Below are positions 1 to 6,550 of a stretch of DNA of 9,400 bases, piece by piece. Below the pieces are notes generated by a model. That model had not been told where the DNA came from and did not search any database. It was given only the letters and a program-made list of their open reading frames with translations. The stretch lies in NCBI GenBank assembly GCA_964546285.1, contig CAZJJK010000117.1:1-9400 (forward strand), given 5' to 3'. Every line of letters starts with the position of its first letter. The first letter of the stretch is position 1. This DNA is from CAZJJK01 sp964546285. Its GTDB lineage: Bacteria; Spirochaetota; Spirochaetia; Treponematales; Breznakiellaceae. The translations under genes were made by a program, and so were the position numbers.

Positions 1-570
1 GCGAATCCCGTGGCCGGCGCTACGGTGTTCGTCAGCGCCAACGCCAATGACGATGACGGCGACGAGCTGAGCTACTCTTGGACCTTCACCGCCAATCCCG
101 GCGCGGCGGGCTTCGCCGATTATACGGCCGCCGGGACCTCCTTCATGGCGATGAGCGCCGGCACCTACGAACTTAATGTTACCGTTTCCGACGGTACGGA
201 CTCGGTCACGGAGCCGCTTACTATCGTGGTTGGCGAGGCGCCGACCACCCTGCCCGCGACGCCGGAGAGACCGACCGTCGTGGATAAGGGCAACGACCCG
301 ACTGGCGCGACGTTACCCTGGGTAACTCTAACCTGGGCTGAGGTTGCCGGAGCGACGAGCTACACCGTGGAAGTGTCCGCTGACGGTGGTACAACCTGGA
401 CGCCCACGTACGATTGGCCATCAGCGGAAATCACCTACAACGGATTGACGGAGGGCGCGGAGTACCGGTTCATGGTGAAAGCGGTCAATAGCGAGGGCTC
501 AAGCGATCCATCGGAGACACTGATTTACCCGGTGCCGGAATACGTACCCGTCATTATCAATTTTGACTGA
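1..570 (+). CDS. C-terminal part of a PKD / fibronectin type III repeat protein (5' end outside window)
   Basis: The reading frame is open from base 1 and ends in TGA at 568-570; 189 codons are visible. The first ~78 residues form a PKD-type beta-sandwich, with the typical DDDGDELSYSWTF core and a closing GTYELNVTVSDG strand. Residues ~83-178 form a fibronectin type III domain (WVTLTWAEVAGATSYTVEVS, then YRFMVKAVNSEGSSDPS). The chain ends shortly after, with no membrane anchor or sorting signal visible. The GTG at 10-12 lies inside the PKD fold, so it is not taken as the start. The next gene begins 14 bases downstream, so the two are probably co-transcribed. PKD and FN3 domains are common in exported adhesion or carbohydrate-binding proteins. 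By analogy with the next two genes this is probably a third exported lipoprotein of the same family, but the signal peptide is not in view. No specific function can be assigned. Confidence 0.85.
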   Translation, partial: ANPVAGATVFVSANANDDDGDELSYSWTFTANPGAAGFADYTAAGTSFMAMSAGTYELNVTVSDGTDSVTEPLTIVVGEAPTTLPATPERPTVVDKGNDPTGATLPWVTLTWAEVAGATSYTVEVSADGGTTWTPTYDWPSAEITYNGLTEGAEYRFMVKAVNSEGSSDPSETLIYPVPEYVPVIINFD

Positions 571-584
571 TAAAGGAGGACTGC

Positions 585-3500
585 ATGAATACGCGCATGT
601 TCAGTAAAATCGCGGCGGTCCTCGGGACCGTCAGCCTAATCGCCTTAGGCGCCTGTTCTTTCGCCGCCTCGCCGCTGCCCGGCGGCGGGGAAGACACGGC
701 GGAAGTCGTCATAAACGTCTCGCCGATCAGCGCCCGAATCCTTGGCGCCTTCGCCGAAGTCTTCGCTGGTTATAACAGGGACGCCGGCGACTCAGCCCGC
801 GCCTACCTGTATCTGACCGATCTCGACCTTACCGTTACCGAAACCCTTTCCGAAAAGGTCGTTTATAGCGGCAGTCTCGCCTTTACGGTTGGCGGGCCTC
901 AACAGGTAGCCGAGAACCCGATCACCCTGTATCTTGAGCCGGGGCTGGAATATCGCTTTGACGCCTTTGGCTACAATGATGTGGAAGACCCGGCTTCCCC
1001 GCTCAGCTTCGCTTCAACGACGTATACCGTTACGACGGACGTCAATAATGTCTACCTGACCTTGATCCCAAACAATCCGACCGTACTGGGCGAACCAACG
1101 TCAGCCACTATATTTAGTTCCATTTATAATCCAGACTACGTTCCTGCCGACCCGGAAAGCTCCCCCATTCTCAGCGCCGGCGGAGAACGCTGGTTCTCCT
1201 TTACCGCGGACGCGACAGCGGCGCGGATAGGGATTAACCCGGGAACGGCTTCCGTCTACGCCGCTCTCTTTCACGAAAATGGGAAATTTATAGCGGGTAA
1301 AGCGTCTGACAACCTGACGACTGAGGGTCCCGGTTATATCGACTTTACCGGCGGCGTGACCCTTGGCGAAACCGTTTACCTTGGCATCGTCGCCTTTACC
1401 CAAGAGACCGCCGCCGATGTGCCGGTAAGCGTAGAGAAGCTAACGCCTATCCCCGACGACAGCTACGAGGATAACGACACGTTTGATACGGCGATAGAAT
1501 TAACATTGCCGATGGCCGGTCTTAGCCTTAATCTGGTTTCGCTGGATCAGGATTTCTTCTATTTCACCCTGCCCGAGCCTGGCGTCTACGAGGTGACAGT
1601 CGTCGGCGATGGCGTTACCAACCTGGATGGCGAGCTAATGCTCTACGATACCTCAGGGACGCCCGCGGGTGAATATATACTAGCTCCAACGCGCTCTGTC
1701 CAAATATCCAGTAATCAAGACAACTATTTTACTTTGATGATCAATTTGAATTATCGCCATCCCGATTACGGCTATCCCATGCCGGTTGAGGGATACACCC
1801 TGACGATAGAGAAGATCAATTCCCCGCCGACGGCGCTTATATCCGCTTCCGCGTCGGAGATCGATCTAGGAGGCGATATCAATCTAAGCGGCGCCTTATC
1901 CTCCGATCCCGATAACGATGTCCTTTCCTACGCTTGGTCCGTTAATTCGGGTCCAGACCTGGGTACAAGCCAATTCGACGACACAGCGTCACAGACGCCC
2001 GTCTTTACGCCGACCTTGGCGGGGTCTTATACTCTCACGTTGGAAGTGACTGATAGCTTCGGTTTGACAAGCGTTCCCGCGACGGTCAGTCTTACCGTTA
2101 ACGAAGCGTATGTTCCCCCAGCGGTGCCGACCAACTTAATCGCCGTCCCGGACGCCAATATTTCGCAGTCCCTCGTTCTTCTGAGCTGGGATCAAGTGCC
2201 AGACGCCACCGGCTACGACCTCTGGCGAGCGCAGGACGCGGCTATGGAATCCTACCTAACTGTGTATCATATCGATTCTTCCAGTACTACTTTTTTAGAT
2301 GATTCCGTTGTAAGCGGTACTGAATACTTCTATACGATAGAGACAATTAGGGGTGAGGATTCCAGCGACCCGTCCGCGCCGATAGCCGTCACGACCACGG
2401 CGGATTACGCGCTTGGCGTGGAAACGGGCAGCGCGAGCGGCTGGTTTGGCGGCTATTCGTCTGGTAGCGCCACAGGCGGCGGGCAGAGCCTTATTGTAAC
2501 CCAGACCACCATCCTTTCCAGCTTCGCGTTGCGCTTCCAGGGCTTCGCGGTGGACGGCGGCGGAACCTTACCAGCTGAGGTGACCATTCGTCTCAATATC
2601 TGGGATAACGCGGGGACCTGGTTGGGAAGCTTCGATAAAACCATTGATCCCGGAAGCTGGACGGTGAATTGGTTCGTCTGGGAAAACCTGGATACCCCGC
2701 TCTTTAAGGATCAAAGCTATATCTTTGTCGCCCACATCCTTGACGCGGATACGACTTTCGTTAAAACCTCCATCGAGGGCGATAGCGCCGAACCGTATCT
2801 GGATGGTTCGCGTTATTCGGGCGGCGGTCCCACCGGCACCAATATGGACGACTTCGCTACATATTCCAGCCTTTCCTGGGACACCAAATTCCAGCTGGTC
2901 GGCACCGCTCTGCGTTCCGCCGCGATCAACAATCCCCCAGCCGCCGGCGCTATGCTTGTGGCACCGGAAATCACCTTAGGCGGAGACGCCCAGCTGGACG
3001 GGTCCGCCTCGTATGATCCGGACTATGACATGCTCGATTATCTCTGGACGGTAGAAAGCGCGCCAGCAGGTTCCGTCGCCGGCTTCTCCGATCCTTACGC
3101 GATGTCGCCGACTTTCACGCCCGACTTTGTCGGCTATTATACTCTGCGCTTGACGGTTGCCGATGGACGCGGCGGCAGCGACTACATCGATCTGTACCTT
3201 ACGGTCTCCGATTCGATTGACCCCAAGCCCTACCTGGTCAACGCGGCAGGCTTCACGATCGACGCCAATACCTGGTCAGCCTTGTCATCAAGCGACCTGT
3301 ATTATGAGGACGTGGATACGCCGCCTAGCGGCATCTTCTATTATCTCGACCATATCGATTATGGCGCGGAGCTGCGGTTGAACGGTACGGCTATAGGTAT
3401 CTGGGACAGCTTCAGCCAGGCCGATGTGGACGCTGGCTACGTTTCTTTCGCTAGCGTCAGCGGCAACAGCGGTGAATATATGGTTCGCTTGCGGGTTGAA

Positions 3501-3593
3501 GATAGCGAAGGCCATAGTCCAACACCGAATTATTGCGATTTATTCTTTACGGTAATCGGCGACCCCATTCAATCGACGGTTGGCATAGAATAG
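585..3593 (+). CDS. Large multidomain surface lipoprotein (PPC-like, PKD, FN3, PKD, CSPG/cadherin-like)
   Basis: This encodes 1002 residues. The ATG start is supported by AAAGGAGG at 572-579, 5 bases upstream, and by the signal peptide beginning there: basic N terminus, hydrophobic core, and lipobox L21-G-A-C24. It should therefore be an exported lipoprotein. Approximate domain order: family N-domain 37-165; beta domain 170-286 (GGERWFSFTAD); pre-peptidase C-terminal-like (PPC) domain 292-410, opening YEDNDTFDTA; PKD 413-507; fibronectin III 512-606; an unassigned Gly/Ser- and Trp-rich beta module 607-776; second PKD 782-876; and a CSPG-repeat-like (cadherin-like) domain 880-992 with LRLNGTAIG and SFSQADVDAGYVSF. 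The two PKD copies share an N-x-PP opening and a DPDxDxLxYxW core. The first two domains and the PPC domain recur in the next gene, so the two are paralogues. Adhesion or polymer binding is plausible for such an architecture, but no catalytic motif is visible and the true role is unknown. Confidence 0.9.
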   Translation: MNTRMFSKIAAVLGTVSLIALGACSFAASPLPGGGEDTAEVVINVSPISARILGAFAEVFAGYNRDAGDSARAYLYLTDLDLTVTETLSEKVVYSGSLAFTVGGPQQVAENPITLYLEPGLEYRFDAFGYNDVEDPASPLSFASTTYTVTTDVNNVYLTLIPNNPTVLGEPTSATIFSSIYNPDYVPADPESSPILSAGGERWFSFTADATAARIGINPGTASVYAALFHENGKFIAGKASDNLTTEGPGYIDFTGGVTLGETVYLGIVAFTQETAADVPVSVEKLTPIPDDSYEDNDTFDTAIELTLPMAGLSLNLVSLDQDFFYFTLPEPGVYEVTVVGDGVTNLDGELMLYDTSGTPAGEYILAPTRSVQISSNQDNYFTLMINLNYRHPDYGYPMPVEGYTLTIEKINSPPTALISASASEIDLGGDINLSGALSSDPDNDVLSYAWSVNSGPDLGTSQFDDTASQTPVFTPTLAGSYTLTLEVTDSFGLTSVPATVSLTVNEAYVPPAVPTNLIAVPDANISQSLVLLSWDQVPDATGYDLWRAQDAAMESYLTVYHIDSSSTTFLDDSVVSGTEYFYTIETIRGEDSSDPSAPIAVTTTADYALGVETGSASGWFGGYSSGSATGGGQSLIVTQTTILSSFALRFQGFAVDGGGTLPAEVTIRLNIWDNAGTWLGSFDKTIDPGSWTVNWFVWENLDTPLFKDQSYIFVAHILDADTTFVKTSIEGDSAEPYLDGSRYSGGGPTGTNMDDFATYSSLSWDTKFQLVGTALRSAAINNPPAAGAMLVAPEITLGGDAQLDGSASYDPDYDMLDYLWTVESAPAGSVAGFSDPYAMSPTFTPDFVGYYTLRLTVADGRGGSDYIDLYLTVSDSIDPKPYLVNAAGFTIDANTWSALSSSDLYYEDVDTPPSGIFYYLDHIDYGAELRLNGTAIGIWDSFSQADVDAGYVSFASVSGNSGEYMVRLRVEDSEGHSPTPNYCDLFFTVIGDPIQSTVGIE

Positions 3594-3612
3594 GCCGCGG
3601 GAGGAAAAAGAA

Positions 3613-5772
3613 ATGAGGAAACTATCACGACAGACCCTTATCTTAGCCGCGGTCTTTATGGCGGCCAGCCTCCTCTCCTGCGGCGGTTTATTCGCGCCGT
3701 TGGACCAGACGGAACCTACGCTGTCAGCCACGGTTAACTTCGCCATTCCTGAGGTGGCTCCGTCGCTCCAGAAGGTTTTTTCGCGTTCCACGGATGGCGC
3801 GCGGGCTTATATGTTTGCCCCCTGGGTGGAGATCGTCTTCTATAATCCGGATTCTACGGTGTACGCCAGCCAAGCCTTCGCGACTGGCCAAACGTCGCCG
3901 GGCGGCGTGAACGCCGCCTTCAATGTCGTGGCGGGCAACGAGTATACGGTGGAAGTCTCCATTTACGACGCCGAAGGAGGAACTCTTACCCACTTTGGCA
4001 GTCAAGTCTGCCGGCCTACCGTAGAAAACCCCGATATCTATGTCGCCGTCCTGCCCTCTAACAGTACTGAGATGACCAGCGGCGCGTCCTTGACCTTCAG
4101 CTCGTCCGTGGCGGCTTCAACCATTGACGCACAAGGCAATTTCACGGCGCTTGGCGATGAAGCCTGGTGCCATTTTACGGCGCCCGCTCAAGTACTGGAA
4201 ATCCAAGCGACCCCAATTATTTCAACCGATATGGTGTATATCGCTCTGTATAACGTTGAAGGCCGCTATCTTTCAGGCATGGTCAGCCAGAGCTTTATGG
4301 GCGGGACCAGCGAGACGGCGGCTTTCCAAATCGGCGTAACGCAGGGCGAGACCTACTACCTCGGTTTTATCGGCGTCAATCAAACAGGGGGTTCCATCAC
4401 TGTCAACGCCACGGTTAGTCAATCAATCGCATTGATGGAAATGGACGCCGAAGACAACGACTCTATGGATTACGCGACCGCCTTGACGACGGGCTCGCCT
4501 ATAGCGGGAACCAGCTACGATCCGGATTGGTATACCTTTACCCTGACTGAGGCTTCCACCGTCAATTTGGGCGTGAAGTTCGACGCTCCTGTGATCGGTT
4601 GCCTGTCCCTCCATAACGCTGAAGGACATGAAATGTATTCCGATTACGCCCCGGACAATGAACCGAGAACGGACTTCGGTCTAGGGATGGTATATCTTGA
4701 TCAGCCTGGCGATTATTATGTACGGCTTAAATTCATGACCCGTATCGGCGAGCCTGATGGACCGCAATTCACTGGCGTGGCCGGCCCGTATTCCATGGAC
4801 TTCGGCCTTACGCCAGGCTTCGCCCAGCCTGTACCGATCATTGGCTACGAGCGGCTGGTCTTCCCGCTGGAAGGCGGCACTGCCATGGCGCAATTTGATG
4901 GCGGCCAGAGCCAGGGCATCAACATCGTGGAATATCACTGGGAGCTTAGCGCGGGACCGGGCGCCGGACCTTATCCTATCGATCTTGGCTATGATGTTTC
5001 CGCCACAGCCGCTTTGGCTGACGTCGGCGTTTATACGGTAAAGCTGACCGTCACCGACGCCCAGTCTAATACCGCTTTCCGCCAGTTGGACTTTATGGTC
5101 CGCGATCCCGCCGCCTTTATCGCCGCCAACGCGGACTCCTTAAATAGTAACAATTTCATAAGCGTTCTGCCCGCCGCGTACGGCAATATGCAGAATGGCT
5201 TCATAAGTTTCACGAGTGCTGTGGCTTGCGATAGGCAGATGGCCAGCCTGCCTAACCCAGGAACCGGTACCTATAGCGTCGACAACATCGACCTAAGCGT
5301 CCAGATCCTGTCGCAAGTTAATATGGGTACGATTCTCGATATTGAGGAGAATTACAACGTCGCCTACATTCTAGAAGACAGTTTACGCTTGGGCGCTTAT
5401 AAGCGAACTAGCGGATCGATCGGCGCTATCATGGGAACTTTTGTCGAATCCATATCGACGACGTATACTGAAGCGGGGTTCACAGTTGGCGGTAAGGACA
5501 GAGTGACCGAAATTGGTTTTACCGGAGACGAAACGATCGGTACTTACTGGTTCACTTCCGTAATAAACGATGGCGCCTCTACACAGAATATGGTGGAAAC
5601 GGGAACATACAGCATTACGGATAATCTGCTTACCCTGACTTCTGATCCGGAATACGGCGGCAAAGTCTGGTCCACTCATTTCCGTCTTGTCACCGTCAAG
5701 GATGACTACGGCACTCAGGTAGAGGTTTTCGAGATGATGAGTCAGTTGCCGATGCTAAAAATAATTCAATAA
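3613..5772 (+). CDS. Multidomain surface lipoprotein (PPC-like, PKD, lipocalin-like tail), paralogue of the upstream gene
   Basis: This encodes 719 residues. The ATG lies 8 bases after GGAGG (3600-3604) and starts a lipoprotein signal peptide with lipobox L20-L-S-C23. The first ~500 residues follow the upstream protein: N-domain 36-148 (DGARAYMF, compare SARAYLYL upstream), beta domain 152-270 (GDEAWCHFTAP), PPC-like domain 276-398 (AEDNDSMDYATAL, DPDWYTFTL) and PKD 406-497 (YHWELSAGPG, VGVYTVKLTVTDAQ). The remaining ~220 residues differ: they are beta-rich and carry a motif twice, TGTYSVDNIDLSV near 551 and TGTYSITDNLLTLTSD near 663. This resembles lipocalin-like lipoprotein domains. It is the last gene before a strong terminator and is probably co-transcribed with the two genes before it (19-base gap). 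It is probably anchored in the outer membrane or periplasmic face; ligand and role are unknown. Confidence 0.88.
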   Translation: MRKLSRQTLILAAVFMAASLLSCGGLFAPLDQTEPTLSATVNFAIPEVAPSLQKVFSRSTDGARAYMFAPWVEIVFYNPDSTVYASQAFATGQTSPGGVNAAFNVVAGNEYTVEVSIYDAEGGTLTHFGSQVCRPTVENPDIYVAVLPSNSTEMTSGASLTFSSSVAASTIDAQGNFTALGDEAWCHFTAPAQVLEIQATPIISTDMVYIALYNVEGRYLSGMVSQSFMGGTSETAAFQIGVTQGETYYLGFIGVNQTGGSITVNATVSQSIALMEMDAEDNDSMDYATALTTGSPIAGTSYDPDWYTFTLTEASTVNLGVKFDAPVIGCLSLHNAEGHEMYSDYAPDNEPRTDFGLGMVYLDQPGDYYVRLKFMTRIGEPDGPQFTGVAGPYSMDFGLTPGFAQPVPIIGYERLVFPLEGGTAMAQFDGGQSQGINIVEYHWELSAGPGAGPYPIDLGYDVSATAALADVGVYTVKLTVTDAQSNTAFRQLDFMVRDPAAFIAANADSLNSNNFISVLPAAYGNMQNGFISFTSAVACDRQMASLPNPGTGTYSVDNIDLSVQILSQVNMGTILDIEENYNVAYILEDSLRLGAYKRTSGSIGAIMGTFVESISTTYTEAGFTVGGKDRVTEIGFTGDETIGTYWFTSVINDGASTQNMVETGTYSITDNLLTLTSDPEYGGKVWSTHFRLVTVKDDYGTQVEVFEMMSQLPMLKIIQ

Positions 5773-5791
5773 AACTCATGTAGTGATATGG

Positions 5792-5817
5792 CCCCCGCCC
5801 TTTGGCGGGGGTTTTTT
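5792..5817 (+). terminator. Intrinsic terminator of the lipoprotein operon
   Basis: An 8-bp all-GC stem, CCCCCGCC (5792-5799) with GGCGGGGG (5804-5811), encloses a CTTT loop and is followed by six T (5812-5817). It lies 20 bases after the stop codon of the second lipoprotein gene. The minus strand has no T tract after the hairpin, so it should act on + strand transcripts only. Confidence 0.93.
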
Positions 5818-5836
5818 ATATGGAGGCTATTTAAAA

Positions 5837-6230
5837 TTAATCATAGGCTATATGTGTTTTCTCATCCGCAAAGCTTTCCTTTATCTTTGCCTTCCAACTA
5901 GCGGAAGCCCATGTGCCAAGTAAGCTATGTGTACTGCTGTCAATTTTGTTGCAAAGTCCAATTGTGGTTTTTCATAGCCAACGGATATTTACTCTATTTC
6001 GCTCGCGGCATTTTAGGCAGAATCTGCTTGATACAGACCTTTACTGACTAATACGGGATTGGTGATATCAAGCTTCTTGGATCAAGTTACGTCCATGTAT
6101 ATACTTGACATAGAGTACGATGTGGAAATCAGAGACTCTAGCTTTCAACAGAATTGACAGCAGTAAGTTAACATTTACCAGCCGCGCAGGAATGATACCT
6201 GTGACATATTATTATCCCGATTTTCTTCAT
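5837..6230 (-). pseudogene. Broken CGGC-domain-like gene, split by an inverted-repeat element
   Basis: On the minus strand, AGGAGG (6246-6241) sits 10 bases before an ATG at 6230-6228. The frame reads MKKIGIIICHRYHSCAAGKC and then stops at 6170-6168. From memory of the family, this resembles the N terminus of CGGC-domain putative metal-binding proteins (K-I-G-I-I-x-C-x-R-Y-x-x-C-x-G-G-K-C). The stop falls just before an inverted-repeat element (5932-6165). Beyond the element, minus-strand bases 5933-5837 read as a protein-like end, THSLLGTWASASWKAK then ESFADEKTHIAYD, followed by TAA at 5839-5837. I infer that this is the C terminus of the same gene. The middle, including the CGGC motif itself, is missing, so material was deleted as well as inserted. 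The good ribosome-binding site suggests recent decay, although a 20-residue peptide could still be made. The family call is moderate; the link between the two ends is inference. Confidence 0.45.
5932..6165. mobile_element. Small inverted-repeat element (MITE-like or IS remnant)
   Basis: TACTGCTGTCAATTTTGTTG at 5932-5951 is matched in inverted orientation by CAACAGAATTGACAGCAGTA at 6146-6165, with 19 of 20 positions complementary. The single difference would be a U-G pair in RNA. Similarity inward of these 20 bases is weak. If the outermost TA on each side is a target duplication, the element is 230 bp flanked by TA, as in IS630/Tc1-type insertions; that reading is inference. No transposase is present: the interior is AT-rich and all frames I checked are broken. 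One minus-strand frame reads KKLDITNPVLVSKGLYQADSA before stops, which may be chance or decayed coding. The element lies between the two halves of the broken minus-strand gene, which supports insertion. A large structured RNA is an alternative. Confidence 0.5.
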
Positions 6231-6333
6231 CTTAGCCTTTCCTCCTAATCAGCGTTTAGCTTAGCGTACTTCATAAAAAAATTCTCCAGCTCAAAGCCTA
6301 AAGCGGATTTCTATTAAACGGCGCGCCTCCCGC

Positions 6334-6362
6334 TTGACAGCTTTTGGCTCATTCGCTACGAT
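6334..6362 (+). promoter_or_regulatory. Sigma-70-type promoter of the his operon
   Basis: A perfect -35 box TTGACA (6334-6339), a 17-base spacer, and a -10 box TACGAT (6357-6362, 4 of 6 to consensus, with the key T, A and last T kept). The expected transcription start is near 6368-6370, at or next to the ATG of the His-rich leader ORF. It is the only convincing + strand promoter I see between the lipoprotein terminator and hisG. Confidence 0.75.
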
Positions 6363-6369
6363 TCTTTCC

Positions 6370-6426
6370 ATGAAACGGATCCAGGGCGCTCATCATCATA
6401 GTTTTTACTCGCGGAGGGGCGCTTAG
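6370..6426 (+). CDS. hisL: His operon leader peptide (attenuator peptide with three His codons)
   Basis: A short ORF, ATG 6370 to TAG 6424-6426, encodes the 18-residue peptide MKRIQGAHHHSFYSRRGA. Three consecutive CAT codons (6391-6399) lie ahead of an intrinsic terminator that itself lies just before hisG. This is the arrangement of amino-acid-operon leader peptides, where ribosomes stall on the cognate codons when charged tRNA is scarce. The peptide itself is expected to have no function. There is no Shine-Dalgarno sequence before the ATG; the promoter places the likely transcription start on or next to the A of the ATG, so a leaderless mRNA is probable. Enteric hisL has a longer His run (seven), but the logic is the same. 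The symbol is assigned by role, not by sequence similarity. Confidence 0.8.
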   Translation: MKRIQGAHHHSFYSRRGA

Positions 6427-6500
6427 GGTCCAAAAACCGTTTTTGGCGGTTTTTGAGCGGCACAATGGCCGCGGGCTCTAAAGAGCCCGCGGCTTTTTTT
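6401..6500 (+). promoter_or_regulatory. Histidine attenuator RNA region
   Basis: Several competing pairings can be drawn between the His codons and hisG: 6401-6406 (GTTTTT) with 6432-6437; 6430-6436 (CCAAAAA) with 6440-6446; 6432-6439 (AAAAACCG) with 6447-6454, 8 bp; 6457-6461 (GCGGC) with 6468-6472; and 6408-6414 (CTCGCGG) with 6469-6475, 7 bp including one G-U. The last two use the left arm of the terminator and so are candidate antiterminators. A ribosome stalled at the first His codon would leave 6408-6414 free, while one at the leader stop codon would cover it. This would give read-through when histidine is low and termination when it is plentiful. Which pairs form is inferred by eye; no folding was run. 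Confidence 0.65.
6468..6500 (+). terminator. Attenuator terminator upstream of hisG
   Basis: A perfect 11-bp stem, GCCGCGGGCTC (6468-6478) with GAGCCCGCGGC (6483-6493), has a TAAA loop and is followed by seven T (6494-6500). The nearest upstream + strand genes already have their own terminator at 5792-5817. The only transcript this one can stop is therefore the leader RNA from the promoter at 6334, as expected for an attenuator. Confidence 0.93.
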
Positions 6501-6540
6501 ATTGGCGCGCGTAGTAGAGCGGAATCATGGGTGGGCGTAA

Positions 6541-6545
6541 GGGAG
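6541..6545 (+). promoter_or_regulatory. Ribosome-binding site deciding the hisG start
   Basis: GGGAG, within TAAGGGAGAA, lies 5 bases before the ATG at 6551. The same TAAGGGAGA sequence precedes hisB. The alternative in-frame ATG at 6527 has no such site and would add eight residues with no counterpart in typical HisG proteins. Confidence 0.8.
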
Positions 6546-6550
6546 AAAGT

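Noticed and set aside
5944..6100. Decayed transposase reading in the interior of the inverted-repeat element
   Set aside because: One minus-strand frame looks partly protein-like but has three stops within about 50 codons and matches no transposase motif I know.
6105..6110. TTGACA resembling a -35 box inside the inverted-repeat element
   Set aside because: No acceptable -10 box is found 16-18 bases downstream.
6154..6159. Outward-facing TTGACA in the right inverted repeat (and its mirror at 5938-5943 on the minus strand) as IS-borne promoters
   Set aside because: Neither side has a -10-like hexamer at suitable spacing, and the plus-side site would only read toward an antisense remnant.
6527..6550. 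Earlier in-frame ATG for hisG at 6527
   Set aside because: It has no ribosome-binding site and adds eight residues not typical of HisG, while GGGAG precedes the ATG at 6551 at good spacing.
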